In this document: piece by piece, positions 49,645 through 60,751 of the stretch | Layout: every line of letters begins with the position of its first letter | Numbering within the stretch: the stretch's first letter is position 1 | Assembly (NCBI GenBank): GCA_902729315.2 | Contig: LR746268.1 | Location: 4,829,501 to 4,893,500 of the forward strand | Origin: Spirodela intermedia | Taxonomy: Eukaryota; Streptophyta; Magnoliopsida; Alismatales; Araceae | Length of the DNA: 64,000 bases | Direction of reading: 5' to 3' | The notes under the pieces: generated by a model | The model's input: only the letters and a program-made list of their open reading frames with translations | What the model was told of the DNA's origin: nothing | Databases searched by the model: none | Program-made: the position numbers and the translations under genes

Positions 49645-51007
49645 TATTGAAAATGGAGAAACAACCTCTGTCACGGAGGATAGAGAGGGAGAACGGCAGA
49701 AACCGCCTCAAGATTCATTCACCTCTAACCCCCATTATATAGGGAGGAACTTTACACAATTTTTCAAAACACCCTCAGTATGTTACATAATTTTCTTGTG
49801 ACCTAGAATTTCTAACACTCCCTCTCAAGATGAACTTTGAAAAAATTCATCTTGACTAAGTTGCTTATGACGAAAATCTTTGATCGCCAGACTATGGAAG
49901 ACATAGGACTGATGCAGAACAGAGGGAGACAGACTGAAGAAGAGACACTAGACTAAGATAAGGGTGGATAAGAGAGGTTGATTTTACCTCTCATAAAACG
50001 CTGATGAAGATGGAAACAACGGTAATAGACCTAGATATTTCAGCCTTTAGATAGAAGGCTTGATGCAGACAGAAATGATGCCAATGAATTTGAAGATGTC
50101 GTTGACGAAACTACTGATGATGAACTGAGATATATTGTCAAATGACAGATGAAGATCACAGTAGAAGAAACGAGACAGAGCAATATCAGTGCTCTCTTGT
50201 CGTAGAACTGCCTCGCCAGCAGAGGACCTCGCTGGAAGAGGAGATGACAATGGACTCGTCATCCTAGACTAGAGGACTGACGGAAGTAGAACCATTCTGA
50301 ATGGTGGAAAGAAAACCTGCTCGAAATGGTAAGATATCACACTTATAAACGGCGGAAAGATAATATGCCTCCAATGGTGCAATAAGTTCATCAAGAAGAC
50401 ACCATAAGAAACTCGACAGAGGTGGAAGGCCTCGCCTGAAAGACACTCGGCAGAGGCGGAGTTTGCCTCACCGAAAAGACACTCAGCAAAGGCGGAGTGC
50501 CTCGCCAGAAAGATACTTGGCAAAGACAGAATGCCTCGCCGGAAAGGTACTCGGCAGAGGTGAAAGGCCTCGTCAGAAAAAAAACTCAGCAGAGACGGAA
50601 TGCCTCGCCGAACAAAGAGGGGTTTGAAACCCGAACCTGTAACCTGTCTGTCACCAGATCCCAGCGATGGTGGCATCGACGCACCCCCAAACAAGAAACG
50701 CCAAGCAGAACCTATGCCAAATAGAGGCGACAGCAGCAGATAGAAGATGCCAAATACCACCAGACTCCAGTGGTGGCGGCGATGGCACTCCCCCAGACAA
50801 CAGACTTTGGACATGGCTGACGAAACCCTAGTGAAACGAACCCGCTTTGATACCATGTTGAAAATGGAGAAACGACCTCCATCACGGAGGAGACCGCCTC
50901 AAGATTCATTCACCTCTAACCCTCATTATATAGGGAGGAACCTTACACAATTTTGCAAAATACTCTCAGTCTATTACATAATTTTCTATGACCTAGAATT
51001 TCTAACA
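49645..51007 (-). mobile_element. Nested non-autonomous LTR element (TRIM/LARD-like), 1.36 kb
   Basis: Two direct repeats, 49645-49817 (173 bp) and 50856-51007 (152 bp), bound a ~1.04-kb interior. Read on the minus strand each LTR begins TGTTAGAAATTCTAGGTCA and ends TTTTCAACA (TTTTCAATA in one copy). The reverse complement of a Met-tRNA primer-binding site (CGCTTTGATACCA) lies at 50843-50855, and a polypurine tract (CTCCCTCTCAAG on the plus strand) follows the left LTR at 49818. The interior has no recognisable protein. Flanks GAATC (49640-49644) and TAATC (51008-51012) fit a target duplication with one change. It interrupts the copia gag zinc-knuckle codons, so it inserted later than copia. 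Confidence 0.9.
50410..50615. repeat. Six tandem units of 34-36 bp inside the nested LTR element
   Basis: Units share the form ACTCGGCAGAGGCGGA, then GTGCCTCGCC and GAAAGAC, repeated about six times. Unit lengths are not all multiples of three, so the repeat is not maintained by coding. Weaker, more diverged relatives may extend left to about 50280. Confidence 0.85.
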
Positions 51008-51179
51008 TAATCATACCAAAGATATTTGCTACAATCTTCATAGATACTGGAGTACTTAATCTAGCTACTTCAAGAGAGGTGGTGGAGATTAGAACCAATA
51101 ACTAGATGGTCTTGTTAGATGAAGAGTACTCAAATCCTTCAATCTCATGTTGTCCAACAGGCATCATCGGCAATTGCAT

Positions 51180-51742
51180 CTCTTGTTTAGATCAAGTCTA
51201 CTACTTGCCTCTCTTATGCATCTCATACCTCGACAAGTGAATCATCATCTTAGATCCTTGACACAAGCGCCATTGATCATATAACAAGTATATCTAGTAG
51301 GTTCACATCTTATTCTTCCTAACATCACATCAGCTGATGGATCTACAACACTTGTGATAGGTATAGAGACAATGTCTCTTTAACTTGTATTATCTCTCAA
51401 ATCAATTCTTTATATACCCAAGTTTCCTTTTAACCTTTGTTTCTATTAGTAAACTCACCCATGCTCGTCAAATTGTTATAACCTTTTCTTCTTGACTCCT
51501 GTTTCATTTAAGACTTAAAAGGCGTGAAAGACAATTGGAGAAGGATATGAGCATGGAGGACTATACTATTTGAGTAAAGCCTCTTTTGTCACAAGCATTG
51601 ATTGATGTGTCACCACTTCAAATTCATAGTTGATTAGTCATTTGTCTCTTAGTATGCTCAAACTATTAGCTCCTAGTCTTGCTAGTTTAGAAACATTAGC
51701 GTGTGAGTCATGTCAAATGGGAAAACATTTGGGCCACAAACT

Positions 51743-51773
<31 letters not shown>

Positions 51774-54190
51774 CCATGTTTGATTTAGTTTATTCAAATG
51801 TATGGGGTCCTAATTGTGTCACATATGAACTTGGTTTCAATTATTTTGTTATCTTTATTGATAATCACTGACATGTTACATGGTTGTATCTCATGAAGGA
51901 CAAATCTAAGCTATTTTCTATCTTTTGCTCATTTTGTGCTGAAATTAAAAACCAATCTGAGAAAACTATCTATGTACTATGTTCTAATAATACAAAAGAA
52001 AATTTCAGCTCTTCTTTATACAATAACTAACCCCTCATGAGATATTTCATCAATCATCATGTCCTCAAACTCCTCAACAAAATGGAGTTACTGAAACATA
52101 AACATATCATTGAAATTATTTGCACATTTTTGCTACGTATGCATGTTTCCATCAAATTCTAAGGAGATGATGTACTCACAAAGTAGTCACTTGATCAATT
52201 GAATACCATCCTTTGTGCTAGACAACAAATTCCTTACTTTGTCTTTCACTTAAGAGAGCCATTGTACAATGTTCATACGAAAATATTGAATGTCCCTATT
52301 TTTTCTACATAAACTCAGAGTTGATCAAGATAAACTTTATCCCAAATTTATGAAGTACATCTTCCTAGGATATTCTCATGTTCAAATAGTATATAACCGT
52401 TACAGTCCATCACTTTGTTGACAGTCTTTGCTAACATTACATTCTATGAGGGAACACTTTTCCTTGATGACTCTTCACCAATTGTGTCATTGGAAGAATC
52501 TCTATCTCTACTAATTATTATTAAGTCAATTTCTATTGTCAATCCAATAATTAATAGTCACGTTGAGTCTACTAATCAACCTCCTATCACACAATTATAC
52601 ACATGACAAAAAGATCCCTGAATTTGTCTAATAAATAACAAAGTACTTAATGATTTCTGCAACCAATCAATTCGACATCTAATGATTTCTCCAAAAATAT
52701 CTCTAATTCAAGTATCTTAGATCTACCTCTTGTCCTACAAAAGACGAAATGGTCTTATACTTTATGGCCCTTATCTAACTTTGTCTTGTATAATCAATTG
52801 TCTCCAACCTATTCTACTCTTATCTTGACTTTATCAAATTTATCTATCTCTAAGAAAGTTTATAGGTTCCATAGCTACCTAAGAAATCTGTGGTTGGATG
52901 CAAATAAGTTTTCACTGTCAAAGTTGGTCTAAATGGCTCTATGGATAGATTGAAGTCCTATTTAATAGCTAAAGGATTCACTCAAGTATATGATGAAGAT
53001 TATTATGATACATTCTCTTTAGTTGCCAAAATTTGCGTTAATAAGGATCTTCTTCTTATTGGATGTATGGTTCTCTTGGCCTCCACATCAGCTAGATATC
53101 AAGAATGTATTTCTTCATGGTGACTTGTAGCGAAAGATTTTTATGAAGCAACTACTTGGTTTTAATGCTCAAGGGGAGTCTAATTTGGTCAACCACTTGA
53201 GAAAATCTCTTTATGATCTAAAATAATCTCCACCTGCTTGATCTAGTCAATTCACTAGTATTATATTGAAGTTTCATCTTCACAAATGTGAGGTTGACCA
53301 TTCTATTTTTTATATACATTCTTTTACTGATTATATTATGCTGATCATTTCTGCTGACAACATTGTTATCACTAGAGATGATCACAAAGGCATTTCTAAA
53401 CTCAAGTAGTTCTTACAAAGACAATTTGCAACTAAAGATCTTGACAATCTTAAATAATTTATGGAGATTGAAATTTGCCCGATCTAAGGAAGAAATTACA
53501 ATCAATCACCATGTTGATGAAGATGACATGTTGGAGGATCCAAAGAGATATAGACTACTACCTAGAAAATTGAATTATTTGACTATCACCAGGCTAGACA
53601 TCTCTTTTGTTGTCAATATAGTAAGTAAATTCATGAAATGATCACAAACAAAATAACTAGATCCAATTATGCAGATTCTGAGATATCTCAATAGAAATCC
53701 AACTAAAGGACTAATAATGGTCATCTCATTGTCCAAGGTTTCTAGATGCAAATTGTGTTGACTGAAATCTAGATAGACAATCTATAATTGACTATTGTAT
53801 CTTTTTTGGTGACAATCTTGTTTCTAGGAAGAGTAAGAAATGATTTATGGTCTCACAATCAAGTGCATAATTAGAATATAGGGTAATGGCACACACTACA
53901 TGTGAACTTATATAGCTCAGACATCTTCTTGAAGAATTGGGTTTCCCTCATCTAGGTCCTATGGAGTTGAATTGTGATAACCAAGCAACAATTCATATTA
54001 CATCTAATATTGTATTCCATGAGAGGACAAAACATACTGAATTGACTGTCACTTCATCAAAGAGAAAATCTGAACACAACTCATTACTACTATGAATGTT
54101 AACTCCAAGGATCAACTTACTAATATGTTTACCAAGTCATTGAATGGTCATAGGGTGGAATTTCTCTATAACAAGCTGAGAGCTCATGAT
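51180..54190 (+). pseudogene. Copia pol remnant (protease, integrase, RT, RNase H)
   Basis: Recognisable pieces in order: a protease-region fragment near 51270 (IDHITS), the pre-integrase region near 51600-51730 (LSLSMLKLLAPSL), the integrase core at about 51780-52150 (YFVIFIDNH; LYLMKDKSK), reverse transcriptase at about 52930-53650 (LKSYLIAKGFTQVYDEDYYD; LTITRLDISFVVNIVSKFMK), and RNase H at about 53880-54060 (MAHTTCELI; CDNQATIHITSN). Frames are broken by many stop codons and small indels, so no functional product is expected. Confidence 0.88.
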
Positions 54191-54214
54191 ATATATGCTC
54201 CAGCTTGAGGGGGC

Positions 54215-54302
54215 TATAAGAGTTATGTTATTGCCTAATATGGGCCAGGTCAGCCCATATATCAATAAGGCACATGTGTTTTCTCTTTCAGGATTGTTTA
54301 CA
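54215..54302 (+). repeat. 3' LTR of the copia element (88 bp, internally deleted)
   Basis: Begins TATAAGAGTTATGTTATTG after the polypurine tract and ends GGATTGTTTACA. Compared with the 5' LTR it lacks about 64 bp after CCCATATATCA. The two LTRs are otherwise clearly related, with several substitutions, so the insertion is not recent. Confidence 0.85.
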
Positions 54303-56191
54303 CTTCCATATAACAATTGTTGCCCTTACTTAATAACCTTGGATCATGAGAAGACATCCATGTTATCTGAATAAAATATGAAGATAAACATGAAAAAATA
54401 ACATAAATATTATTCAAACTATTATGCAGCACAAACATCAGAGCAGAAGAACAAGATGATTGTAGCAGCAAGGCAACAATTAACAATTTTCCAAGTAATC
54501 AGAAATTTCTGATGACATTTCTGGAAGTATGATAGCACCCGACAAGGTAATCAACACCCCATGGTGGCACGAAATATATAAAGTGAATGAATTTAATTGC
54601 ATATCAGCGTAAGCATGAGTTAATCCTATCCACGTCGTCTATTAAAGCAAAAATAAATGATGTGCTGTATCCGCCAGTAATTAAAAAACTTCCTATTTGT
54701 TTGAATTGGTAAAAAATATGGCTATGTTAAAAAAAACTGACCACAAATGCAGGGTTCTTGTTCACCTCCAAATACGTGTGCACAAGATGGGGGATAGAGT
54801 GAAACTTGCAATGTTTATCCCAAAATTTGGCACACAAGCTATAAAAGAAATGGAAAATAATAAGCTTCTCGTTCTAAACCTTGGAAGACAAAAAATCATA
54901 GCATAAAATGGGGAAATTAAATTTCATCTACTGAAACACCTCGATAAATGCCATCAGGCAGATATAGTTTAACATTTTTTATGGTTAGAAGCAATAGAAA
55001 GTCAGGCATAGAAAAGGCTAACCCTGAACTAGCATAACATAGACACTGCAAATCACTTGCTCCAAGTATAAAATATCCAAATATGAGGAGATGGGAGTTA
55101 ATAAATCTAGAATTTCCCTATCAATATGGAGCAAACAAAAAGAATGGTCGTTCTCGCATCCACAGCCTCCAGGTAGCATGATTAGATTTTTCTAAGAAAA
55201 TGGATAACAATACCGGGAATCATCCTGCAGAGACAAACTAAACGCCTATTACAACCTACAACGAGATTGACTCCGCATGAAATGCAGATGGAATCAATTT
55301 ACATGAGACTAATATTCCAAAACAGCACATGTGAGCCATACCAGGACTAATTAAAGGTGACAATAAAATTTACAGAAAAGAATACGCCTGGGGGCATCAA
55401 AGAGAGATTAAATCAAGTAGTATTAGTATACATAGATATATGCTCGATACAATGGAGTAAGCTAAAGATTGACAGATGAACCCCTCCCCCCTTAAAACTT
55501 GTTGAAATGCAGACAACGATTTTGTACACCTGATGTTTAGGAAAGTGATCAGAATCCACCGTTTCACTACCCTGCCATTTTTGTCTTTTTCACCCTCAAT
55601 GCAGATTACTGGCATCTCTCAATCAACGCTAGCATTTTCAACCACGATATTTAAATTCGGGGTTCTTACTTTTTCTGCCATAGGATTAAAAATTAAAGGA
55701 TACCATCCAGAAAGGATAAGAAAATAATCTATTTGACGCACTGAGATTTTCCAAGCATCAATCATGGGCAAAGAAAACGTGGGCTAACGGAATAAAAAGT
55801 GAACATAACACGATAATAAACCTCACATACTGCCCGGCACAAAATGGGAAGCCCAACGGCCTTCACAGAACAACATAAATGGGAAAAAATATCACAGAAA
55901 GGTGAATTAGAGGGCTCCTCTGTCTCCCTCCATTACTTTCAAAAACCAGGAAGAGCAGTGATAAGCTGAAGCGTAGCTTGCCAACGAAAATAAGAGAGGA
56001 CAAAACATCAATTTTCAAGACGTTAGATGTTTTAATAGACACTCTTCACCCAGAAGAAATACAACACGGGAAATATTAAGTGCTGGCCCGAGACAGCATC
56101 TACATAAGGAAATCTAAACCACAAGGGAATCGCAGGAAATGGCCACAAGGCTGGAGAAAACGAAAGTGCCCGAAGAGTTGAGAGCTCTTAC

Positions 56192-56440
56192 CTGGTAGGT
56201 CCCTGCCGCCAATGAATCACTGAAACGGGGGCGACACTTCCCCAGCCCGGCGCCGATTTCCCGGCATGAAAACTGGGGAGAAGCGCCGCTATGCCACCGC
56301 GAAAGAGGCGTCAACTCCACCACTCGTGCTAGGGTTTTGGTACACTGAGACGGAGGCAGACACGGATGGAGCGAAATAGCTCCTGCTCCAGCGGCGGCTG
56401 AGCAGCTGCGTACCTGGGTTGTTGGTACTGTCCAGGGTAC
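56192..56440 (-). other. Non-coding first exon of the SSP4-like gene (proposed)
   Basis: This GC-rich segment ends at the strong donor CTACCAG|GTAAGAG. The right edge is approximate, just before a GA microsatellite at 56446-56480. An ATG is present on the sense strand but no long frame continues across the splice, so it is read as 5' UTR. Confidence 0.5.
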
Positions 56441-56445
56441 AGAGA

Positions 56446-56480
56446 GAGAGAGGGGAGAGAGAGAGAGAGAGAGAGAGAGC
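56446..56480. repeat. (GA)n microsatellite at the SSP4-like promoter
   Basis: A GA run with one GGG interruption; on the gene's sense strand it is a (CT)n tract at the 5' end of the proposed first exon. CT-rich initiator regions are common in plant core promoters. Confidence 0.85.
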
Positions 56481-58244
56481 GCTAAGTTGAAGAAATCTAG
56501 GAAAAGCGCCCTTTTTCCTATTTGGTTTCCGCCTCCCGGGCACGGTGGAAGCAGGGGGAGAAAATAATAGTAATAAACAAATACCACATATTATTTATTC
56601 CTCGGCTGTTCTTATCCCTGCCCTCTGCCGTCACGACCATTATTTCCCCGCCGCCGACAAACTAACCTCTCTCTTTCTCCCCCCACTTCGGCAGCCGGTC
56701 CGAAGGCGGGGACGCGGATAGTTTGAAATTTGGGCCGACCGAGCGGACACGAGCTCAGCATGGAATCATATTTTATTTTATTTTTTGCTGACGTTGGTGT
56801 GGAGATTCCTTGCTCGAGCTCATCCGGTTTGCCACGTGTGCTGCCCGGAGATGGACCCACCGCCCAGTAGAAAATAGTAATACCTCGCAGGCCCAATGCG
56901 CTGCACTCTTGACCCTAAATCTGGCCCATTGTGGCCCGGTTTCCTCGGTCATTTCCGGAAAATCAACGTCGTTAACAGTGATTTAAAACTTTTAGAGGGG
57001 CTGGAAACTAAAAAGGACAATATTTTCTGGTCCACAGTATGTTAATGGCCCAGGCCCATTTTAAAGACGAGTCGGACTCGCCGTTGGATGGGCCCACGTC
57101 GGTCATCGTCCCTTCCCTCTGCCTCCGTCTCCGGCCACTCCCCATCGGCGAACGAAGGCGAGGATAGCAACGTCCAGACGGAAGTCGTCCACGAGATGAC
57201 GGCAGCGGTGGCGTACGTCGGCCGCTGAAGTGGCTCCTGGACCGCCGGCGGGTCAACCGGAGAGACGGCGAGAGCTCGGAATAAAGTTTGAAAGATGGTG
57301 AAAGCACCACCAGTTCGGCCACCGGCGGAGTCATGCCGGCAAAAGGAGAGGTCCAGAGAGCAGGAATGGGGCAGTGGACGGTGGCCGGAGGAGAGCGGGG
57401 AGGTGACACGTTGAGGTCGCTGGCGGTGGAAGATTCCGTGGGGCCTTTCGTCACCGAGATGAACGAAGGGGTGGTTGGTGACCCGAAGGGGGAGATGAGG
57501 GGAAAGGGATGGATGCGCGCTTGCGATGGCGGGGGAGGTGTTCGCGACAATTCAGTGACCCTCATGATGCTGGGGTGGGGGGTGGGGGCTGTGGTTCGGA
57601 AAAGGCGAAACTTTGGGCCTCGCAAAGGTCTGTGATGCTCGGGCACGATGGAACTTTCTTGAAATCAGTCGGAATCTTCTCTCCCGGTCGCTTCTTCAGG
57701 ACGCCAGGAGATGCCCGGTTCATTGACCGGGGAACAGTGGTTGTAGGTTGACGAGCATCGTCTCATATCCACAGACACACACACAAACAGACACAGAAGG
57801 GAGAGGGGACAATGGAGAAGGATGATGGAAACGGAGGAGGTGGTCTCCGTCAATGGGTTTCGATATCTCATCCTCGAGAAGCTAAATAAGAGAGTAGTGA
57901 CAGCTATATATGGACAGCTAGATAGACAGATGGAGCGAATCAGTGACGATTACAGAGGGCAAGTGCCCATTTCGGAGTTCAACGCGACTGATGGTTTTTT
58001 TCGAGTGATTGGCGACTTCTTGAACATATCTGATGTGTTACAGAACGATCCTCAAACTAAACCAGAAGAAAATTTCTTTCCTCGTCTACATGTCTACTCG
58101 ACTTTGCACTCGCAGTCTCATACAAACTTCTCCATCAGCCTAATACAAATACCCTAGCTTACGCTTTATACAGACCAGAAGCCAGAGTTGCTCCGCCAAG
58201 ACCACCAACCCCTCCTCCCAGCGCCGCCACCGCCGCCGCACAGG
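56481..58244. promoter_or_regulatory. SSP4-like promoter with site II cluster; 3' flank of CYP78A
   Basis: GGCCCA (TGGGCC on the sense strand) occurs at 56890-56895, 56923-56928, 57047-57052 and 57053-57058, some 450-620 bp upstream of the proposed first exon. From 57080 to 57740 the sequence is GC-rich with open frames on both strands, but none resembles a known protein. 57760-58244 is the likely 3' flank of the P450 gene. Confidence 0.45.
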
Positions 58245-60328
58245 TCAGCGGGGCACCGCCCGGCAGGCCAGCGGCTTCTTCATCTCCATTGACAGGCGGA
58301 GCTGCTCCGCAAAAACGACGGGCCTCCCAGGGGACCAGGAATAGTGTTGCAGGAGCCTGGCGAGCCACAGGTTTACGGTGGCGAGGCCGAGCGCTCTGCC
58401 GGGGCAGACCCGTCGACCGGCCCCAAACGGCGCCAACCGGAGATCGGTGCCCATCACAGGCACCGCCTCCTCCAGGAACCTTTCCGGCCGGAAGGTCAAG
58501 GGGTCCTTCCAGATGGAGCCGTCGTGGGTGATGGCCCACATGTTGACCATGGCTGTCGTCCCGGCTGGCACGAAGGTCTTGCCCACGTGGACGTCGTGGA
58601 CCGCCAGCCGGGACCACGAGAGCAGCGGCCCTGGGGGGTGCAGGCGGAGGACCTCCTTCACGACGGCTTGCAGATAGGGGAGAGAGGGCATGTCGACATC
58701 CCTCACCGACCGGGAGGCTCCGGCGAGGCAGCCAGCGATCTCCTCCTGCACCTTGGCTTGGACCTCCGGATGGACGGCCATTCTGGCCATTACCCACTCC
58801 AAGACGATAGCGACGACGTCCGTTCCCCTGAATATCATCTCCTGCAGCAAAGATACACATAGATAGAGAGAGAGAGAGTAGATTTATCAGATTAGAGAGG
58901 GAAGACAGTCATGGAGAGGATTTCTTCTCCACGTTCGTACGGGTTTGGTTCGACTTTCCCCCTACGTCAACTCCCCCTATAAACTAACTCAGCTGCTGGA
59001 AGGGGGCAGTCCTTGTCGGTCTTCTTCTCATAAGAGCTATGGGTACAACGACAAGAGGAAGCGATATACCCCAAGAGAATTTCAGTAGATATTCTGATGG
59101 TTGGGAGACGTCAGTTAGGAAGCCACCGAGAAGAGGACGGGGCTCCTCAGAATGGACCGCATCCTCATCCAACCCTAGCTCTTACTTGCCTACCATTCTC
59201 ATTGGTCATCGGGTACCCCGAGGAAGATTGATCACTAGTGCTGTGACTACAAGCAGAACTCTCGGAGAAGTTCAGGGCCTGCCTGGAGGCCGATTTTGGG
59301 AGGGGAGACCCATCTTCCACCGTAGGAGTTGATGAGGTCAAGAAGGCGTATGATTTTATGTGATCTATACTACTATGACCAATAAAAGTGGTTTTCCTTA
59401 CCCAGAGGACGGCTGTGATATCGTAGTCGGAGAGGCTCTCCTCCTTGGGGAGCGCCAGGAGGACACTAAGGAAGTCATCTCCCGGGGGGGCGCCGTTGGT
59501 CCTTCTCTCCTCTATGAGTTCCCCCACGAGGCGTCTGACCTTCTCGGCGAGCTTCTTGCACCTGCTGCCCACGCCGTGGAAATCGAGGAGGCCTCCCAAG
59601 GGGAAATGGTCCTCCCAGTTGAAGACCCCGATGAGGTGGTACCCCTCTTTCACCATCTCCACCAGCTCCTCCTCTCTCTCGCGCCCCAGGCTCTCCCCAA
59701 AGACACTCCCCAGAACACTCTCCAAGGATCCCCTCTGCAACACCCCTCTCAGCTCCACGACCCCTCTCCTCTCCATCTCCTCCCTCACTCCCTCAATCAT
59801 CCCCCCCGCCACCCTCTGCCGCAGGCCCTCAAGACCTGCTATCCTCCGGGGGCAGAACATGTTGGTGGCGGCGACGCGGCGCAGGTGCCGCCAGTAGTCC
59901 CCGGCGGGGGAGAACCCGATGGCGCGCTCGAACATGAGCAGACGAGCGGACTCCTTGGCTGGCCTGTCGGTGAAGGCCGGCCCGCAGAGGATCTCCCTCG
60001 CGGTCTCCGGGTGGCTGCTGATGATCACGCGTGTGGTGCCAAGGCTCAGAGCCATGAGCCTTGAGGCCCCGTAGGACTGCGCGAGCTCGGCGAGCCGACG
60101 ATGGGCGAGAGCCCCCATGATTGGGATGCTTCCGAGCAGCGGCCACCCCGCAGGGCCGGCGGCCGGAGCGGCGGCGCGCCGCCATGCAAACCCTCCGGGG
60201 ACTCGGCAAGCACTGTAGACCGCCGGTAGAAAGGAGGCGAGGAATAGGAGGAGAGCCCACGCGGAATGGCCGGAAGATCCGAGCCACAAGATGAGCAAGC
60301 ATACGTTGGCCACCAACTGAGCCTTCAT
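58245..60328 (-). CDS. CYP78A: Cytochrome P450, CYP78A subfamily
   Basis: Two exons, 59402-60328 and 58245-58841, give 507 aa. The single intron (58842-59401) is at the position usual for CYP78A genes. An N-terminal hydrophobic anchor ([20 protein letters not shown]) is followed by the Pro/Gly hinge [20 protein letters not shown]. Signature motifs: I-helix [13 protein letters not shown] (GTD at 315-317), ExxR as EVLR (372-375), FRPERF (426-431), and heme-binding [11 protein letters not shown] (447-457) with Cys455. CYP78A enzymes (KLUH type) are ER-bound monooxygenases that make a mobile signal promoting organ and seed size; the product is not settled and fatty-acid hydroxylation has been reported in vitro. 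Exon 1 is very GC-rich. A TATA box lies about 80 bp upstream of the ATG. Confidence 0.94.
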
Positions 60329-60402
60329 CTCTCCTCTCGTGCAGAACCTTCTCGCGGAGGAAAGAACCCTCGCTGCTGTCGCGCCACTCCCTCCTTAGGC
60401 TG

Positions 60403-60414
60403 CCCATATATATA
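60403..60414 (-). promoter_or_regulatory. TATA box of the CYP78A gene
   Basis: Sense strand reads TTATATATATGG about 75-85 bp before the ATG at 60328. This would place the transcription start near 60375. Confidence 0.6.
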
Positions 60415-60627
60415 ACCCATTTAGTGGAAACTATAGCAAACCAATCTTCTTAATCGCCCCCTCCCCATAATCCAATTCCAAATATGCAATTACATATTCC
60501 CGCGTGCGCGTGGGAGACAACGAGTGCTGGAGAATGACAGTGAGAGTGAGATTCATACAATATCTACTAATTTTCCAACTATATGTATTAACTTCCATCT
60601 TATCCCCTATCTATCATCCTTTCATAA

Positions 60628-60631
<4 letters not shown>

Positions 60632-60724
<93 letters not shown>
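60632..60724. repeat. Long (CT)n microsatellite, about 46 units, in the CYP78A promoter
   Basis: 93 bp of uninterrupted CT on the plus strand, or (GA)n on the P450 sense strand, about 300-400 bp upstream of the ATG. It is followed by (CTAT)n to about 60751. Confidence 0.95.
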
Positions 60725-60726
<2 letters not shown>

Positions 60727-60751
60727 TTATCTATCTATCTATCTATCTATA

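Larger units (their letters stand above)
48571..54302 (+). mobile_element. Degenerate Ty1/copia LTR retrotransposon, 5.73 kb
   Basis: Two LTRs begin TATTAGAGTTATGTTATTG (5') and TATAAGAGTTATGTTATTG (3') and both end TTTACA. The primer-binding site TGGTATCAGAG follows the 5' LTR at 48723-48733, matching initiator tRNA-Met. A polypurine tract GCTTGAGGGGG precedes the 3' LTR. Flanking CTCCC (48566-48570) and CTTCC (54303-54307) differ by one base and are the likely 5-bp target duplication. Gag, protease, integrase, reverse transcriptase and RNase H remnants are in copia order. The element is dead: many stops and frameshifts, plus a nested insertion at 49645-51007. It sits in the 5'-UTR intron of the phosphatase gene, opposite to its transcription. 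Confidence 0.93.
48473..56191 (-). other. 5'-UTR intron of about 7.7 kb of the SSP4-like gene, carrying the retroelement
   Basis: The acceptor reads GCTGAAGCAG|GTTTC at 48472/48473, 58 bp before the start codon at 48414. The donor CTACCAG|GTAAGAG at 56192/56191 is a near-perfect consensus. No coding sequence of the host gene lies between. Without the retroelement (48571-54302) the intron would be about 2.0 kb. The link between the two splice sites is inferred from their quality and orientation. Confidence 0.6.

Noticed and set aside
48571-54302. Intact, active copia element
   Set aside because: All domains contain stops or frameshifts, the LTRs differ in length, and gag is interrupted by another element.
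57008-57646. 212-codon minus-strand frame between the phosphatase and P450 genes
   Set aside because: Pro/Ser/Arg-rich translation of a GC-rich stretch, with an overlapping open frame on the other strand and no known domain.
59360-60064. 234-codon open frame on the plus strand
   Set aside because: Antisense of CYP78A exon 1. The minus strand carries all P450 motifs.
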